40,600 bases of DNA, from positions 1 through 40,600 of the forward strand of contig DYHI01000006.1 of the NCBI GenBank assembly GCA_020724225.1, in the 5' to 3' direction. The first letter of the stretch is position 1. The number at the start of each line of letters is the position of its first letter. The stretch is from Candidatus Altimarinus sp. (GTDB lineage: Bacteria > Patescibacteriota > Gracilibacteria > BD1-5 > UBA6164). The position numbers were made by a program, and so were the translations under genes. The notes under the pieces were generated by a model. The model was not told where the DNA came from. It saw only the letters and a list, made by a program, of their open reading frames with translations, and ran no database searches. Of the stretch, positions 1 through 10,878 are shown piece after piece.

Positions 1-38
1 TTTAGAGATTAGAGATTAGAGTTTAGAGATTAGAGTAT
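1..38. repeat. tandem heptamer repeat (TAGAGAT type)
   Basis: Degenerate tandem copies of TTTAGAGAT/TAGAGAT fill the first bases of the window. This is the reverse complement of the TCTCTAA repeat that directly precedes the genes at 1238 and 11675. The orientation would suit a leftward gene starting just outside the window, but that gene cannot be seen. Confidence 0.6.
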
Positions 39-97
39 TTGGTTAATTAGCTAATATTCTCTTCTCTAAACTATCAATTACAAACTAAAATCTAAAA

Positions 98-112
98 TGA
101 GAATAATTCTCA
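98..112. promoter_or_regulatory. Fur/PerR-like 7-1-7 operator
   Basis: The perfect palindrome TGAGAATAATTCTCA has the 7-1-7 layout of Fur-superfamily boxes (Bacillus Fur box TGATAATNATTATCA, PerR box TTATAATNATTATAA). It lies immediately upstream of the -35 element of a peroxiredoxin gene, where a peroxide- or metal-sensing repressor would be expected. No regulator gene is present in the window, so the binding protein is inferred from the shape and context only. Confidence 0.55.
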
Positions 113-120
113 AAATAAAT

Positions 121-148
121 TTGACTTAAAAAAATTTAAGAATATATT
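121..148 (+). promoter_or_regulatory. sigma70-type promoter of the peroxiredoxin gene
   Basis: TTGACT at 121-126 and TATATT at 143-148 are separated by 16 bases. The pair sits between the palindromic operator and the gene, about 50 bases from the start codon. Confidence 0.5.
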
Positions 149-150
149 TT

Positions 151-176
151 AGGAAATGTTAGAAATAACATTTCCT
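151..176 (+). promoter_or_regulatory. hairpin in the peroxiredoxin leader
   Basis: AGGAAATGTT and AACATTTCCT form a perfect 10-bp stem with a 6-base loop, followed by an AT-rich run. It lies between the proposed -10 element and the ATG at 201, so it would be transcribed as part of the 5' leader. It could be an mRNA-stabilising element, an attenuator, or a terminator for transcription arriving from upstream. Confidence 0.5.
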
Positions 177-200
177 ATTTTAAAATTTAACTAAAAAAAT

Positions 201-833
201 ATGACTTGTTGCGAATGAGAAATCCTATTTCACCAAGTGAAAATAGATTGTGAAGCACCTAATTTTGATTTACCTGCATATAATCCTCTAACTGATGATG
301 AAACTAAAGTAAATTTAGAAAGTTTGAAAGGAAAATGGGTAGTATTATTTTACTATCCTGCTGATTTTACTTTTGTTTGTCCTACTGAATTAAAAGATAT
401 GGCAAATGAAAGAGATAGATTTGAAACTCTTTGAGTTGAAGTACTTGCGGCATCTACTGATACAGTTTTTTCTCATAGAGCATGGGTAAAACACGAAAGA
501 TTAATGCAAAATTTCCCTTATATTATGTTAGCTGACCATAACTTAGAAGTAGCTGATGCTTACAATATACTTGATGAAGATTCAGGAATCGCTTGAAGAT
601 GAACTTTTGTAATAGATCCAGATGGAATCGTAAGAGTTATAGAAGTAACTTCAGGGCCACTAGGAAGAAATAGTGAAGAACTTATAAGAAAAATTGAAGC
701 TCTACAACATATGAGAGCAAATCCTGGTATAGCTTGTCCTGCTAAATGGGTAAAAGGTAATACTACACTTACTCCATCAATAAAAATTGCTTGAGAAGTT
801 TACGAAGCAATGAATAAAGAAAAAACTTTGTAG
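201..833 (+). CDS. ahpC: 2-Cys peroxiredoxin (AhpC/TSA family)
   Basis: A 210-residue thiol peroxidase that would reduce H2O2 and organic hydroperoxides in the cytoplasm. The peroxidatic cysteine is Cys60 in the motif PADFTFVCPTEL, and the resolving cysteine is Cys179 in GIACPAKW, which marks the typical 2-Cys class. The length is normal for the family. Several TGA codons are in frame and read as glycine, for example in ETLGVEV and GIAGRGTFV. I chose the ATG at 201, which gives an unusual N-terminus with Cys3-Cys4. A GTG at 237 is a less likely alternative that would start just before the conserved domain. The reductant (AhpF or thioredoxin) is not in the window. The upstream palindrome and promoter suggest control by a Fur-superfamily regulator. 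Confidence 0.95.
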
Positions 834-840
834 TCTCACA

Positions 841-873
841 AAAAAATAGTTTGCATTCGCAAACTATTTTTTT
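841..873. terminator. bidirectional rho-independent terminator
   Basis: AAAAAATAGTTTGC and GCAAACTATTTTTTT form a strong stem with a 4-base loop, flanked by A and T tracts. It serves the peroxiredoxin gene on the plus strand and overlaps the stop codon of the converging minus-strand gene. Confidence 0.85.
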
Positions 874-1103
874 AATCTAAATTCTATATTTTCCAACCAC
901 TCACCTAATCATATTATATGATCAACTTTCATATGAATAATTCTGCATTGTTCCCAAATACTTTCAGCAAGTAAATAATCTACCCACTTTTTATTCCAAG
1001 TTAAAAAAGTCTCAATCAAATCATCTCTTCATTTTAGCAAATCACCCAATGTATTTCACTTTATTTTCTCAGCAAACTCATATCTTGAATAATTTGATTT
1101 CAT
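864..1103 (-). CDS. hypothetical protein, 79 aa
   Basis: A small intact leftward frame that I do not recognise. It begins MKSNYSRYEFAEKIKGNTLG and is rich in tryptophan and charged residues, predicting a small soluble helical protein. Three TGA codons are in frame as glycine (KGN, KGR, IGL). It ends at a TAG inside the shared terminator hairpin, so the converging transcripts end within bases of each other. There is no signal peptide or membrane segment. The upstream region (1104-1237) is AT-rich and shared with the divergent kinase gene, so both promoters should lie there. Confidence 0.7.
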
Positions 1104-1206
1104 TTTAAAAAAAAATTATAAATTACTTATTTTATATATAATTTTATGAAGCTGTCAAATACAAATTAAAAATTACTTTATGATTTAATAATTTTTCCTT
1201 ATAATT

Positions 1207-1236
1207 CTAATCTCTAATCTATAATCTCTAATCTAC
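1207..1236 (+). repeat. TCTCTAA-type tandem repeat before the kinase start
   Basis: Degenerate copies of TCTAATC/TCTCTAATC run up to two bases before the ATG of the PfkB kinase. The same unit precedes ruvC, so this is a recurring leader element rather than chance AT-richness. Confidence 0.6.
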
Positions 1237-1237
1237 T

Positions 1238-2134
1238 ATGAAAATCCTTGTTTCTTGATCTATGGCATATGATTACATAATGGACTTTGGTGATAGTTTC
1301 AAAAATCATATAATGCCTGATAAAATACATATGTTAAGTGTAAGTTTTTTTACACCAAAACTATCAAAAGAAAAATGATGAACATGACACAATATAGCTT
1401 ACAATATGTGACTTCTATGAGAAAAAGCAATTTTACTTTGAGCTGTTTGAAATGATTTTACAGAAAAAAGTGAAATAATTGATTATAGTAATTTACATAG
1501 AGTTGAAGATAATCTTACAGCTTCATGCTACATCATAAATGATAAAGACAATAATCAAATCTCAGCTTTCTACCCTGGTGCTATGTCTGAGGCTAGTAAT
1601 CAAGATGTACCTACATCTATTGATATATCATATGCAATCATATCTCCAAATGATAAAGAAACAATGAAAAAACATTTAAAACAAGCATATCTTGCTTGAA
1701 TCAAGACATTTTTTGATCCAGGGCAACAGATAACAAATATAACAAAAGAAGAATTAATTGAGTGTTTAAATTATACTAATTATTTGATTCTAAATGATTA
1801 TGAATACTCTATATTTTTAGAAAAGACTTCAATATTAGAAAATGAGTTAATAGAAAAAATAGAAAAAGTAATAATTACACTATGAAAAGAAGGGGTTAAA
1901 ATAATAGATAAGAATTGAATAGAAAAAATTGAAGCTATAAAAGATGTAGAGGTAGTAGATCCAACTTGAGCTTGAGATGCTTTCAGAGCTTGATTAATTG
2001 TTTGACTTCATAGATGAGAAACATGGGAAAAATCATGTAAGATGTGAGCATTAACTGCATGTTATTGTATTAAACAATACTGAACTCAAAAACATTTTTT
2101 CACATTTGATGAGTTTGAGACAAAGTTATCTTAA
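1238..2134 (+). CDS. PfkB-family carbohydrate/nucleoside kinase (possible adenosine kinase)
   Basis: A 298-residue sugar or nucleoside kinase. The N-terminal PfkB signature lies at GGTGHNIAYN, about residues 48-57. The C-terminal signature DPTGAGDAFRAGL carries the anion-hole Gly-Ala-Gly and catalytic Asp. A mid-protein FDPGQQ motif is typical of the bacterial PfkB branch often annotated as adenosine kinase or ribokinase-like. Glycines in both signatures are encoded partly by TGA. The adenosylhomocysteinase gene 2 kb downstream makes adenosine, so an adenosine-salvage role is attractive. The sequence alone does not fix the substrate, and ribose or another nucleoside remains possible. The start is the ATG after the tandem repeat. 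A terminator follows the stop codon directly. Confidence 0.88.
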
Positions 2135-2136
2135 AT

Positions 2137-2163
2137 AAAAAAGAACCTAATTAGGTTCTTTTT
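2137..2163. terminator. bidirectional rho-independent terminator
   Basis: AAAAAAGAACC and GGTTCTTTTT pair around TAATTA with A and T tracts on both sides. It ends the kinase gene and overlaps the last codons of the converging minus-strand gene. Confidence 0.85.
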
Positions 2164-2888
2164 ATGTTTCTTGCAATTGTTTTATTATTTTTTTGTTTAT
2201 TGTTTTTACTAATAGATTTAATTATAATATCTACTTTTGAAGTATCTCATTTATAAAGAACTAATAAAATATCTCTCATTGAATATGATTGTAGTAACAA
2301 TGTTTTTCAAATCAAATTTACAAATCCAGATCTTCATCAAGAAGTTATACTTGAAAATCTTAATGAAATTTCTTTTAATCAAGAATCAATTTCCCTTACA
2401 CTTTTTATAAGTGCTTCTCAAAAATTCATTCATTTTTCTATATTTTCTTCAAATTTTTGTTTCCATCAATTATTCCATACAGTTAAAATTATACTTTTAT
2501 TTATCTGTTCATTTTTTGGTCTTATTCAAGACATAGCTACTGTTTTTCTTTGTTCATCAACTTTTTGAAGCACATCTTTTACCCTTTCATTTGTTTCTCA
2601 AAGTGCAATCAATATTTCTTCTATATTTTTTCACTTTGCATCATCAAATAAAATTCAAGCTATTCTTCTTTGAAAAGCTCTTACATCAGAAACAACTCAA
2701 GGATAATAAGCTCTAGAAAATGATAATAATCATGATGTTAAATCATTTTCAACCAATTTATTTGCACTTCTTAAAAATGCTTTTGAAAAAGGTTCTCAAG
2801 AATTTATTTGCAAATCAAATTCATGTTTCCATCATCATTTTTGCCATATCTCAACTATATCATCTTTCAAAAGCATAGTTCTAGTCAT
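2151..2888 (-). CDS. hypothetical protein, 245 aa (second gene of DKNYY operon)
   Basis: I do not recognise this protein. It begins MTRTMLLKDDIVEIWQKGGW and appears soluble and largely helical, with a lysine/asparagine-rich C-terminal tail ending in NIKRT. The middle has long amphipathic stretches and a Ser/Gly-rich part (SSITSGGRSG near residue 190), where the glycines are TGA or GGA. The start ATG lies 7 bases downstream of the stop of the DKNYY-domain gene, so the two are almost certainly co-transcribed and probably translationally coupled. There is no signal peptide or transmembrane segment. A role together with the DKNYY protein is inferred from the arrangement only. Confidence 0.8.
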
Positions 2889-2895
2889 ATAAATT

Positions 2896-3705
2896 CTATA
2901 ATCAATAAGGATTATTTAATTTTATCCATTCGTCTCACTTAGGTAGTTCTGGAAACTTAATATGATTTTTTTCTGATTCATATCTGATTTTTGCTTCAAC
3001 TGATTTCAATGATGGTTTTGGGAAACTTAGTTCAGTATCTCATAAATAACCTTTTTCTCTATCAGATAATTTATTAACTACATAATTTCTTCTTAATGCA
3101 GTATTTCAATCTGTCCAACACATCAATTTTTGTGAGTATCAAAAGTTTCATAAATCAACTCATTCAAGTATTTCTCAATTTACTATAACCTTTGAATTCA
3201 CAAAATCTCAAAATGCTCAAAATCAATTATATAAACTATACTCATCAGTTGATAAATATTCAAATCATTCAGAACTAACTCATTTTAACAAGCTTCATTT
3301 ATGAAATACATAATTTTTATCTACAGCATATCATCATCCTAAAACCTTAAATGTATCTTTATCAGCATTTTCTACTACTATTTTTGTAGGACTATGATAT
3401 TCAGGATTAAACTCATAGTAAACATTTCAATTTTCATCTAAGCTATACCCTAGTCAAAAAACTCATTCTACATTAGTTTTTATATCTTCTACTTGTAAAC
3501 CTATATCACTTAATCACGATTCTGTTACTTCAGTAATCATATCAAGTAAATCAGAAACAGTACCATTTGTTTCTCAAAAATCAGGATTATCAGTATTAAA
3601 ATTCACTCATTTGATTTCAACTGAATTTAAAGAAGTTTTTGTAGTATCAGTATCATTATTTAAATTATCATATCAAGGAAACTCTGGAGTGTGTGGTCAA
3701 GACAT
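2896..3705 (-). CDS. DKNYY-domain protein, 269 aa
   Basis: A 269-residue protein whose central part (about residues 110-175) carries the repeating pattern of the DKNYY family: ADKDTFKVLGGGYAVDKNYV followed by a KGSLLKGVSSEGFEYLSTDE stretch. These repeats are usually of unknown function and often occur in surface or secreted bacterial proteins. Here no clear signal peptide is visible. The N-terminal 40 residues are rich in Thr, Asn and Asp (low complexity). Very many glycines use TGA. It is first in a two-gene leftward operon with the gene ending at 2151. The start ATG follows an A-rich leader. The function is unknown. Confidence 0.8.
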
Positions 3706-3791
3706 AAAAAAATAGTTTAAAATATAAATCTTCTAAATTATACAAATATTTATTATATGTCAATATATTTTTCTTTATGAATAATTATAAT

Positions 3792-3872
3792 TTAATTATT
3801 TCATCTTCCTGCTTTCCACAACTCAGAATAAATTTCAGGAACAAATCAATTAATTCATACTTTTCTACTCAT
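3792..3872 (-). CDS. possible 26-aa peptide
   Basis: The 395-base stretch between 3706 and 4100 has no convincing gene. The best candidate is a 26-codon leftward frame starting MSRKVGINGF with TGA glycines, whose composition looks protein-like. An overlapping frame from 3913 to 3785 (42 codons) competes with it. Both may be chance. The rest of the stretch is very AT-rich and holds the leader of the adenosylhomocysteinase gene. Confidence 0.2.
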
Positions 3873-4063
3873 TTCAAAATTTCAAATTTTCAAGTTACTA
3901 ATCTTAAAACCATATTTTTACTATTTTATTAAATTTTGGAATAATAATATATATAATTAAAATAAAATATGTCAATATTTTTTAAAAAATAAATTCTTTA
4001 AAAAACAACTTTTCGATATAATCATTTTCGAAATGTTAAATTTGAAATTATGACTTTTCAATT

Positions 4064-4091
4064 ATTTAACATTTAAAATTTAACATTTAAA
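4064..4091 (+). repeat. two perfect 14-bp tandem copies before sahH
   Basis: ATTTAACATTTAAA occurs twice in direct succession, ending 9 bases before the ATG of the adenosylhomocysteinase gene. It is another example of a short tandem repeat abutting a start codon in this window. Upstream at 4017-4022 there is a possible -10 (TATAAT), followed by the small palindrome CATTTTCGAAATG (4023-4035). Confidence 0.65.
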
Positions 4092-4100
4092 ATTCCAAAA

Positions 4101-5508
<1,408 letters not shown>

Positions 5509-5510
<2 letters not shown>

Positions 5511-5552
5511 AAAATAAATAACTCTCTGAATTCAGAGAGTTATTTATTTTTT
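5509..5552. terminator. bidirectional rho-independent terminator
   Basis: A perfect 22-bp inverted repeat centred on GAATTC at 5530/5531, with A and T tracts at the ends (ACTCTCTGAATTCAGAGAGT core). It separates the converging adenosylhomocysteinase and TPR-protein genes. Confidence 0.9.
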
Positions 5553-5564
5553 AATTGATTTATC

Positions 5565-6377
5565 TTAACTATTTACAACATTTTGTTCCAATCTTCTTAC
5601 ATTATCAATTGCATTATTATCGTAAGGCCTTATATTTAAAATCTCTTCATAAACTTTTATAGCATCTTTTAGTTTTCATACTCACTCAAAAGAAACTGCC
5701 TTCATTTTCAAGAAGTCTATATTTTTAGGTTTTTCTTTTAGTAAAAAATTTACATATTTTAATGATTTTTCAAAGTTTTGGATTTCATATGTTAAATTTG
5801 CAAGCATTTCAATTACCTCAAAATCTCATTGTTTTCTTTCATGTACTTTTTCATAGATAACAACTGATTCTTCCAAATTTCATTGCATAGCAACTATAAA
5901 TCAAAGCTTTGTTAGTATAGCAGTATTATCTTTATGAACTAAACACATATCTTTATAAATATATTCAGCATTTTTATAATTTTTTTCTTGCTCATATATA
6001 TAAGCTAACTCCATATTTAACTCTTTATTGTATTTATCAATTGTTAGTCACTCTATTATAAGTCCTCTAGCAACATCATAATATCATTTTTCTAAATGAA
6101 CTTTAACTTTTTTAAGAATCTCAGCTATTTTATTTTTTTCATCTTCAGATAGATTTTTCAAAGATGGATCATAAGTTTTCTTTATGCTTACTTTAGAACT
6201 TTCTTTGTTTATGCTTATAGTTTGTACAACCTCATTTTCTTCCTTTTTTATTGAAGAAACTAGTGTTTTAACTTTATGAAATATTTTGTAAAAATATGAG
6301 GCAGTATAATAAATACTATATCCTAAAGTTAAAATAAATATAAATAATTCTATTCTAAGTAAAATCAAATTTTCCAT
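5565..6377 (-). CDS. membrane-anchored TPR protein, 270 aa
   Basis: The N-terminal 30 residues hold one hydrophobic segment (LFIFILTLGYSIYYTASYF), predicting a single-pass anchor. A charged linker follows, then tetratricopeptide-like helical pairs from about residue 95 to the end (ELAYIYEQEKNYKNAEYIYK, EMLANLTYEIQNFEKSLKY, and KLKDAIKVYEEILNIRPYD). TPR arrays bind partner proteins, so this is probably a scaffold on the cytoplasmic side of the membrane. The start is the ATG at 6377; a TTG at 6389 in the same frame is less likely. It is downstream of dprA on the same strand, with 92 bases between them, and need not be in one operon. Confidence 0.82.
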
Positions 6378-6469
6378 AAAAATAATCAATGTAATTTTTA
6401 AATTTTTGTTATTTTATCTAAATAAATTTACTTTTCAATAAATAAGTTTTATTAATTCTTGACAATAGT

Positions 6470-7540
6470 TTAATATATTTCATATTTTCCTCATTCTCAT
6501 TTTCTTAATACTCATCTTATTTCCATCATTGAAAGAGTAATTGAGATTTCTGTTAATCAAAATCACATTTTTTTTACTAGTTCATCTATTGTAAAACTTT
6601 CAAGTAATAATGTATCATAAATCATATTTTCAAGTTGATTTTCAAATGATATTTTTTTCGTATTTTCTTTTATTTTTATACTTATATTGTATTCTTCTAA
6701 AATATCTTCACTACAAGTTACCATCTTTGCATTACCATTTTTTATTAAATTATTACATCAAATCGAGTTAGTTTTATTTATTTCTCCAGGAATTGCAAAT
6801 ATATCTTTTCCTTGCTCTAAAGCAAGATTTACAGTTATAAGTGTTCCTGATTTTTCTTGAGCTTCTATGACTAAAACTCAAGAAGATAATCAAGAAATTA
6901 TTTCATTTCTAATAGGAAAATTATAAGCATTTCAAGGTTCTCATAGTGGAAATATAGATATAACTGCTCAATCTCTTTTTACTATTTCATCATACATTTT
7001 CATATTGCCAATTGGATAATCTACATCTATTCAAGTTCATATAACAGCAATAGTTTTTGAGTTATTTTTCATAGTTTCGATATGTGCTGCACTATCACAT
7101 CACATTGCTCATCAACTTACAATTGTGAAATATGAAGAAATACTAGGAACAATCTTTTCAATAGCTTTTTCTCAATAACTAGTCATTTTTCTAGATCAAA
7201 TTACAGCTATTTTTGGAGAATTATTTATTTTTCATCTTATATAAAGTAAATATGGAGGATTTGCAATTTCTTTTAGAAGTTTAGGATATTTTTCATCAGA
7301 TATTTCAATTATATCAACTCCCCTATCTTGCAGTCTTTTTTTGATTTGTCATAAATCTATTTTTTCTTTTCTTGATATTATATTACTTATTTCATCATCT
7401 TTAAAATAACTCTTCAAAGTTTTATAACTCAAATTTTCATAAAAATCTTTATAATTTTTATTTACTTCAAAAATTAAAGAAAGTTTCTTTTGAGTAATTC
7501 ATAAATAGTGTAGTGCTACAAGGTAGATATTAGTATTCAT
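6470..7540 (-). CDS. dprA: DNA-processing protein DprA
   Basis: A 356-residue DprA/Smf protein. It binds single-stranded DNA entering the cell and loads RecA during natural transformation. The Rossmann-like core is clear: GSRKMTSYGEKA, SGGAMGCDSAAH, GTGIDVDYP, FPLGEPGNAYNFPIRNEIISGL and EAQEKSGTLITVNLALEQGK. An N-terminal helical region and a C-terminal winged-helix domain (FTIDELVKKCDFGLTEISI and following) complete the usual layout. It lies 14 bases downstream of the permease gene on the same strand, so the two may be co-transcribed. It indicates DNA uptake, as expected in reduced host-associated bacteria that import nucleic acids. Confidence 0.95.
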
Positions 7541-7554
7541 TATTTTATAATTAT

Positions 7555-8403
7555 TTACTTAAAATAAACTCACAAACTAACAAGTCATAGTATAATTATT
7601 GATAGTAATATATCCTTTTTCATCGGTTTATCCTGAAAAAATATATAAGACAATATTAAGATAAATGCTAGATATACAAAAGAAATAAGTATGTTCATAA
7701 CCATTCATAATTCTCATATAATAAAGAGAGATAACAAATATGCTAAAGCTCAAAATAAACTTGATACAAATGAAAATTTATAAAAACTACTTCACAATTT
7801 AAAAATACTTTTAAATTCTTTCAAATAAATAACTAAAAATAAGGAAAAAATAGTTGCTAATATAGAATCAATAATGAAATAATCAATAGATGATAATTTT
7901 ATAACTAAATAGGCAATTATTAAAAGTCTAATTGATAATAAAAATTGATTAAAAATAAATAGTTTCACATTGTTTGAAATAGATAAGTTTTTGAAATCTA
8001 CAGCAGAAAATATGATTATAAAAGATGTTAATAATGTAATAAAAAATGATGTTTTAGAAATATCATCTTTCAAAAAAAGAAATGAAAATACAATTATTAA
8101 AACTTTATTTAAGTTCGAATATGGAGTAAGTGTTGAGATTTTTTCTACTTTATAAACCTTTTGATTTATGTGATTTTGTACAATTCAAAGTACAATTACT
8201 AAAATACTTAATAAAATTACTTTTACATCCAAAAATAAACTAGTTTCAGTAAGTAATAAATAGTACAAAGCAATTAAAAGATAACTAAAACACCAAAGAA
8301 AATAAATAAGTACGGATGATATATTTTGATCACCTGAAATTGATTTTTTCCAAAAGATAGTTGAAAAACTCGAAAGAAATGCACTAATTATTCAAAAAAA
8401 CAT
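7555..8403 (-). CDS. multi-pass membrane protein, DMT/EamA-like permease
   Basis: A 282-residue protein consisting almost entirely of hydrophobic helices; I count about nine to ten. It has the internal two-fold look of the drug/metabolite transporter superfamily. A segment near residue 95 (KISTLTPYSNLNKVLIIVFS) matches the position and style of the EamA half-repeat motif with its conserved Pro. The substrate cannot be told. Tryptophans use TGG and many glycines TGA. The gene begins with ATG and is divergent from the gene at 8478; its 3' end is 14 bases from dprA. A flippase-like role is the main alternative. Confidence 0.7.
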
Positions 8404-8425
8404 TTTTAGTATTTAATTTGTAAAT

Positions 8426-8455
8426 TTGATAAATTTATATATATTTTTATATAAA
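8426..8455 (+). promoter_or_regulatory. possible promoter of the 8478-10397 operon
   Basis: TTGATA at 8426-8431 and TATAAA at 8450-8455 are 18 bases apart, in the short divergent region, 22 bases before the ATG at 8478. The background is so AT-rich that the match is only suggestive. Confidence 0.35.
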
Positions 8456-8477
8456 AGTAAATTCTAATTTTTATTAT

Positions 8478-9020
8478 ATGTGATTAGAAGCTTGAATTTT
8501 CTCTGAAGATAAAAGTAAAAAAAATACACAGAAAGAAGTTTTAAATTCTGAACAAGAAAAAATTCTTGATTTTCAGAAAAGAAAAGAAAAATTGAGACAA
8601 CAAATAGAAACTAATAATGAGTTAACAAGACTTAGAGATTTACTTGAATCATGAGATTTAAGTATTGAAGATTTCTATATAATTGAAGATATAGTAAATC
8701 ATATAGAAATAGATGAATTTGCAGTATCAAAAATATTTGAAAAAATTGATGAGATAGGAAATAATCCAAAAATAGACTTATATTTACCTTTGAAGTTAAG
8801 AATAACAAAAGAAGAATATTTACAGGCACTTAAAGATACTCAAAAAAGAGATGATTTACTAAAAAAAATTGATAAAGTTTTATGAGTATTAGCTCAGCAT
8901 ATAAGTTCTGCAAATTGGGATAGACTAGGAATATTTTCATCATTTCTATGATTACTTGATAGAAATCTAGTGATAATACAAGAAAACACTATTGATATAA
9001 AAAATAGTTTACAAAAATAA
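8478..9020 (+). CDS. hypothetical coiled-coil protein, 180 aa
   Basis: I do not recognise it. Residues 15-50 are strongly charged and predict a coiled coil (EQEKILDFQKRKEKLRQQIE). The middle is acidic and the C-terminal part (about residues 140-170) is more hydrophobic, with a WDRLGIFSSFLGLLDRN stretch. There is no signal peptide. It lies 9 bases upstream of the UDP-GlcNAc epimerase gene, so the two probably form an operon. A link to surface polysaccharide synthesis is inferred from that position only. Confidence 0.75.
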
Positions 9021-9029
9021 TTTTAAAAA

Positions 9030-10397
9030 ATGGACGAAAAAGAAATATTTATAAGACCTTGATTTTGGGAAGATATACAAAGCTCTGAGAAAAAATATGT
9101 GCATATAATAATGATAGCTACAAAACCTGATATTATAAAACAAGCTCCTTTATATCTTGAATTGAAATCCAGATGAGAACTTGTTATTCTTATACACACA
9201 TGACAACACTATGATTATAATCTTAGTTCTTGAGTTTTGTTAGAATTTGGTATGTCAGTAGATGTTAATCTAAATATATTTTGACCAATTCACAAAAAAT
9301 ATAGTCTCATAATAGAAAGACTTTGAAATTTCTTAGTTGAACTAGCCAGCTACAAAAAAATCCCAGTTCCATATGTACACTGAGATACTCTTACTGCTAC
9401 AACTGCCGATAAAGCAGCATTTTTAAATAAATTTGCTGTAGTTCACGTAGAAGCATGAATTAGAACTTACACTCCAAATAAACACTTTTTTAAATCACTT
9501 TTTATAAACTACGAAAGTGGAAATTTTGATTTTGATAAATACAGAGAAGAACTAATGGATTTTTCAATATACGAACTTGGAAGTATAGAGCCATATCCTG
9601 AGCAATTTGATACAAGATGAATTGAGGCAAGTACTGGTTATTTTGCAGCACCGGTTGAATTATATAAACACACATTGATTTCAGAATGATTTCCAAGAGA
9701 AAACATAGAAGTAGTTTGAAATACAGTTGCAGATGCAATAAAAATCTCAAAAACAAAAATTTGAGAATCAAAAGCTTTTGAAATTTACTCAAATATGAAG
9801 TGAAAACCTTTTATTTTTATCACTATTCACAGAAGAGAAAATTGTGAAGTAAAAGAAAGATTCCTAAGTATTTTCAATGCTATAAAAAAACTAGTTGAGG
9901 ATTGAATTTATGTATGTTTCCTTGGACTTTATGCTTCAGAATTTGCTATAGACAACTACTGACTTAGAGATGAAATAGAAGAATTAAAAGAAAACTACAA
10001 AGATAATTTTGCATATTGACCAGCACTAGCACACCATAGCGAAGTTATAGATATGATTTCTAAAGCTTGAGCAGTTGTTACAGATAGTTGATCTATGCAA
10101 GAAGAGGCAAATATAGTATGAGTTCCTTGTATAACAATCAGATTTTGATCTGACAGAACTGAAACAATACTAGCTTGAACAAATATAATTGCTCCACCTG
10201 TAAATTCCCTACTTATCATAGATATAATAAAGTGAAGCATAAACAATGAAAAAATGAGAGGGAAAAATATCTACTGAGAAAATGTATCTAAAAAAATAGT
10301 TGATTGAGTTTTAGAAAAACTAAAAAGAAACTGAAAACTTTTCAGATTTGATCATGAAAGACTTGAACTTGAACAATTTTTTAATTGGAAGGTTTAG
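9030..10397 (+). CDS. wecB: UDP-N-acetylglucosamine 2-epimerase (WecB-like)
   Basis: A 455-residue enzyme of the non-hydrolysing 2-epimerase family, converting UDP-GlcNAc to UDP-ManNAc for cell-surface polysaccharides. Family motifs appear in order: HTGQHYDYNLS, YVHGDTLTATTADKAA, HVEAGIRTYTP, GNTVADAI, TIHRRENCEVKERF, YGPALAHHSEVIDM and VTDSGSMQEEANIVGVPCIT. It is about 70 residues longer than the usual 370-390. The extra length is at the N-terminus and in a segment after HVEAGIRT, roughly residues 165-200. Glycines of the active-site motifs are largely TGA. It is the second gene of an operon with the preceding hypothetical. The presence of epimerisation chemistry suggests a modified surface glycan in a cell that attaches to hosts. 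Confidence 0.93.
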
Positions 10398-10423
10398 TTA
10401 AAATATTATAAAAATAAAATCTA

Positions 10424-10450
10424 TTGACATTTATAAAAGTTATATATAAT
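10424..10450 (+). promoter_or_regulatory. sigma70-type promoter
   Basis: A perfect -35 TTGACA (10424-10429) is followed by TATAAT at 10445-10450 (15-base spacer) or TAATAT at 10447-10452 (17-base spacer). It lies 33 bases before the ATG at 10483, after the end of the epimerase gene, and would drive the two overlapping small genes. Confidence 0.65.
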
Positions 10451-10482
10451 ATATTTATTATTATAACTTTTATTAATTAAAT

Positions 10483-10878
10483 ATGTCTATAAATAAACCA
10501 GAAATATGAAAATTTAAAACATTATTGTATGCTGATATAACAACTCATGTTGTTAATTGACAAAATTTTATATCTTATAAAGTTCTATTTAATTCAGCTT
10601 TTGAAAATGAGGATGAAGTATTGGAAATATTAAATTATCTTGAAAATGCTTGAATTGACTATATGATTTCTTGTAATTGAAAAGATATAACTCATAGTAA
10701 CTTAAGTTCAGCAGTATGAGAGATGTGTTTTACTATGGATGAATATACATTTTTATTCTTACAACATTATTTACAAAAAGCACATAAATGAAGTTATATA
10801 TCAGCTAAAGTAGAAAATACAAGATGATATGTAACATGAGAAGTAGCTCTTTTATTACCAAATAATGCAAATGATTAA
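10483..10878 (+). CDS. hypothetical protein A of a paralogous pair, 131 aa
   Basis: I do not recognise the family. It is a small acidic soluble protein. Its centre (YLENAGIDYMISCNGKDIT, about residues 52-70) aligns with YIKNLGVNPMFFCNGDELT of the next gene. The following region (SNLSSAVGEMCFTMDEYTFL) aligns with DNLEEYEWESSFSCDEDTFF. The two are therefore diverged duplicates or members of one family. It has its own strong promoter. Its stop lies inside the start region of the next gene (8-base overlap), so translation is probably coupled. There is no signal peptide or membrane helix. Six or more glycines use TGA. Confidence 0.82.

Noticed and set aside
201-833. Reading the peroxiredoxin as a frameshifted or nonsense-interrupted pseudogene
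   Set aside because: All interruptions are TGA at glycine positions and the same is true of every other gene; with TGA=Gly the frame is complete.
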